7,716 nucleotides of DNA, from positions 1 through 7,716 of the forward strand of contig CAMAGQ010000079.1 in assembly GCA_945833895.1 (NCBI GenBank), given 5' to 3'. This DNA is from an uncultured bacterium. Lineage in GTDB: Bacteria > Cyanobacteriota > Vampirovibrionia > Gastranaerophilales > Gastranaerophilaceae. The notes beneath the pieces are model-generated. The model saw only the letters and a program-made list of their open reading frames with translations, had not been told where the DNA came from and searched no databases. Both the position numbers and the translations under genes were made by a program. Shown here one piece after another: positions 7,021-7,716 of this stretch (position 1 is its first letter; each line of letters starts with the position of its first letter).

Positions 7021-7101
7021 CAAAAATTATGTTTAGGTAAAAATTTAAAAACTAATAAATTCACACGCTAAAAACTGCAAAGTCCCGAACTTGAAACTTT
7101 G
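7012..7101 (-). promoter_or_regulatory. Candidate transcription attenuator: alternative pairings in the leader
   Basis: In the minus-strand RNA, region 1 (CAAAGU, 7096-7101) pairs with region 2 (ACUUUG, 7078-7083). Region 2 (CGGGACUUU, 7079-7087) pairs instead, over 9 perfect base pairs, with region 3 (AAAGUCCCG, 7012-7020), and region 3 is the 5' arm of the terminator. Forming 1:2 frees region 3 and allows termination; forming 2:3 prevents it. Regions 1 and 2 lie inside the small serine-rich frame, so ribosome position could choose between them, as in amino-acid operon attenuators. The pairings are seen directly; the mechanism is inferred. Confidence 0.55.
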
Positions 7102-7142
7102 GAGGAGGAGGATCCGTTATTTTTAACTGTGAAATTAAACAT
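7068..7142 (-). CDS. Putative 24-residue serine-rich leader peptide
   Basis: A short frame with its own expression signals: a TTGACA promoter about 55 nt upstream and AAGGG (7148-7152) 5 nt before ATG. The peptide begins MFNFTVKNNG, continues with SSSSKVSSS (residues 11-19) and ends GLCSF, so 8 of 24 residues are serine. Codons 11-14 are four TCC codons in a row, directly before region 1 of the attenuator pairings; the stop codon lies 9 nt past region 2. A ribosome stalled at the first serine run would cover region 1 and leave region 2 free for the antiterminator, whereas one reaching the stop codon would cover region 2 and permit termination. A regulatory leader peptide is therefore the favoured reading. 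Alternatives are a secreted or modified peptide with a single cysteine, or chance coding within a small RNA. No family is recognised. Confidence 0.45.
   Translation of the reverse strand: MFNFTVKNNGSSSSKVSSSGLCSF
7101..7111 (-). promoter_or_regulatory. C-rich CCUCCUCCUCC tract in the leader RNA
   Basis: The minus-strand transcript carries CCUCCUCCUCC, complementary to Shine-Dalgarno sequences, including all 7 bases of the nrdD site at 5023-5029. It encodes the serine run of the small frame. C-rich tracts of this kind are known as seed regions in regulatory small RNAs of several bacteria. The released terminated leader could act that way; this is inference only. Confidence 0.3.
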
Positions 7143-7160
7143 ATCTACCCTTATTACTAT

Positions 7161-7178
7161 TTTACTATAGGCATAGTA
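7161..7178. promoter_or_regulatory. Dyad over the leader promoter, shared with the R3H upstream region
   Basis: TACTAT-AGGC-ATAGTA (7163-7178) is a perfect 6-bp inverted repeat that covers the -10 hexamer and the likely transcription start. The full 18 bp from 7161 match 1884-1901 at 14 positions, with the differences confined to the central four bases. A protein bound here would block the promoter. The bound regulator is unknown. Confidence 0.45.
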
Positions 7179-7202
7179 CCATAACTGTAAACCTCTTGTC
7201 AA
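7173..7202 (-). promoter_or_regulatory. Promoter of the leader and orphan gene
   Basis: A perfect -35 TTGACA (7197-7202) and TACTAT (7173-7178) lie 18 nt apart on the minus strand. A shifted alternative, TTTACA (7186-7191) with TATAGT (7164-7169) at 16 nt, overlaps it. Either start point leaves a 5' end of about 15-25 nt before the small frame. It lies 24 nt past the stop codon of the XRE remnant, so the leader is an independent unit. Confidence 0.6.
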
Positions 7203-7226
7203 CCCCCCGCTTGAGATTTAGTTCGA

Positions 7227-7424
7227 TTACTTAAGGTATGAAATTGATTTAAACAAGCCGTAAAACATTTTTGTAAGGTTTTCGTCAGTCGTCATGGCAT
7301 GAGTAATTTCGTCGACCATTTGCTTGTGTGTACGATTTTCAAAATAATAAAATTCCCAAATATCAACATTCAGAACTTCCGACAATTTTTGCAAAGTTTC
7401 AACAGCAGGTGCAAATTGCTCCAT
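7227..7424 (-). pseudogene. C-terminal remnant of an XRE-type transcriptional regulator
   Basis: The 65-residue frame starts abruptly at what is normally the end of an XRE (Cro/CI) helix-turn-helix domain. FAPAVETLQKLSEVLNVDIW (residues 4-23) matches the last two helices of that fold, where related proteins read like ERG-x-x-P-x-x-xTLxKLxxxLNV. A short C-terminal arm of about 40 residues follows (FENRTHKQMVDEITHAM and on). The recognition helices, usually about 35-40 residues before this point, are missing: upstream of the ATG the sequence is GC-rich palindromic repeat, and a stop codon follows about 15 codons further up. No ribosome binding site fits the ATG. The gene is therefore most likely broken, its 5' end lost or displaced by the repeat. 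A small functional protein is not excluded but would lack DNA-binding residues. Confidence 0.65.
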
Positions 7425-7656
7425 CCCCCAACGGGGGAGGGCAGGGGTGAGGGGGCAGGCTTTAATTCAACAAACTAGAATATGAAATCACTCCATCCTA
7501 ACCTTCCCCATCCAGGGAAGGGAAAGAGTTGTTTACTCAAAATGATACTAAGAATTTTGAACGACTTTGTTGCTCTGACCCTCTCCCGAATTTCTAACTT
7601 TCACTTACGTTCAAGTTGAAATTCTGCCCTCCCCCAGAGTGGGAGGGCAATTTGCA
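7410..7656. repeat. MITE-like composite palindromic repeat with inverted ends
   Basis: The ends are inverted copies in the same order: TGCAAATTGC (7410-7419) with GGGGGAGGGCAG (7433-7444) on the left, and CTGCCCTCCCCC (7624-7635) with GCAATTTGCA (7647-7656) on the right. Inside are further hairpins: CCCCC/GGGGG at 7425-7437, CCTTCCC/GGGAAGG at 7502-7521, GAATTTC-t-AACTT/AAGTT-GAAATTC at 7588-7624, and GCCCTCCC/GGGAGGGC at 7626-7648. No transposase is encoded, and the GC-rich C/G blocks stand out from the AT-rich surroundings. The left end overlaps the start of the XRE remnant. A non-autonomous mobile element or a cluster of REP-like palindromes are both possible; no target-site duplication could be defined. 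Confidence 0.5.
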
Positions 7657-7659
7657 TGT

Positions 7660-7683
7660 TCCCTCTCCCAATGTGGAGAGGGA
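7660..7683. repeat. REP-like palindrome TCCCTCTCC/GGAGAGGGA
   Basis: Perfect 9-bp inverted repeat with a 6-nt loop (CAATGT), just outside the right end of the composite repeat and of the same C-block/G-block style. A half copy (CCCTCTCCC) occurs at 7579-7587. It could act as a terminator or simply be another member of a dispersed repeat family. The remaining 33 bases to the window end show nothing further. Confidence 0.6.
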
Positions 7684-7716
7684 GTTTTGACACCCTCAGT
7701 TATACGATACAATAAC

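Noticed and set aside
7410..7716. CRISPR array
   Set aside because: The repeated blocks are short palindromes of varying sequence and spacing; there are no identical repeats separated by equal-length spacers and no cas genes.

Overview
The window looks like a piece of an AT-rich genome of an obligate anaerobe from the non-photosynthetic cyanobacterial sister lineage (Melainabacteria, gut Gastranaerophilales type). Three things suggest this, none decisive: an ATPase-plus-R3H protein of the cyanobacterial/plastid Ycf45 kind, an oxygen-sensitive class III ribonucleotide reductase with its activase, and an orphan membrane protein whose N-terminus ends in a P-x-F-x-G motif that I recall, without being able to check, from gut Melainabacteria proteomes. 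All intact genes are on the minus strand, so transcription runs from high to low coordinates.

Layout from low to high coordinates. Bases 1-107 hold a hairpin-rich, repeat-like end. The R3H/AAA protein gene lies at 142-1761, with its promoter region and an upstream dyad at 1762-1903. An AT-rich gap follows, then a strong terminator (2187-2220), nrdG (2245-2748) and nrdD (2751-5015). nrdD and nrdG form a two-gene operon with a 2-nt gap and an excellent ribosome binding site and promoter region before nrdD. Next come a gap and a terminator (5352-5379) belonging to an orphan 519-residue membrane protein (5407-6966). Upstream of it is a compact regulatory leader (6996-7202). Beyond that is the C-terminal remnant of an XRE-type regulator (7227-7424), which runs into a cluster of GC-rich palindromic repeats extending to the window end.

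The most interesting part is the 230-nt leader of the orphan gene. It has a TTGACA promoter overlapped by a perfect dyad, a Shine-Dalgarno sequence, and a 24-codon reading frame with eight serine codons. Three mutually exclusive RNA pairings follow. Region 1 pairs with region 2 inside the small frame, region 2 can instead pair with the whole 5' arm of a terminator (9 perfect base pairs), and the terminator ends 30 nt before the orphan gene. This is the geometry of translation-coupled transcription attenuation, but the serine-rich peptide precedes a membrane protein of unknown function rather than a biosynthetic operon. A dyad nearly identical to the one over this promoter (14 of 18 positions, same spacing and centre) lies upstream of the R3H gene, hinting at a shared regulator.

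nrdD and nrdG act together: NrdG is the radical-SAM activase that installs the glycyl radical on NrdD, which makes deoxyribonucleotides without oxygen. The other genes have no evident functional link to them.
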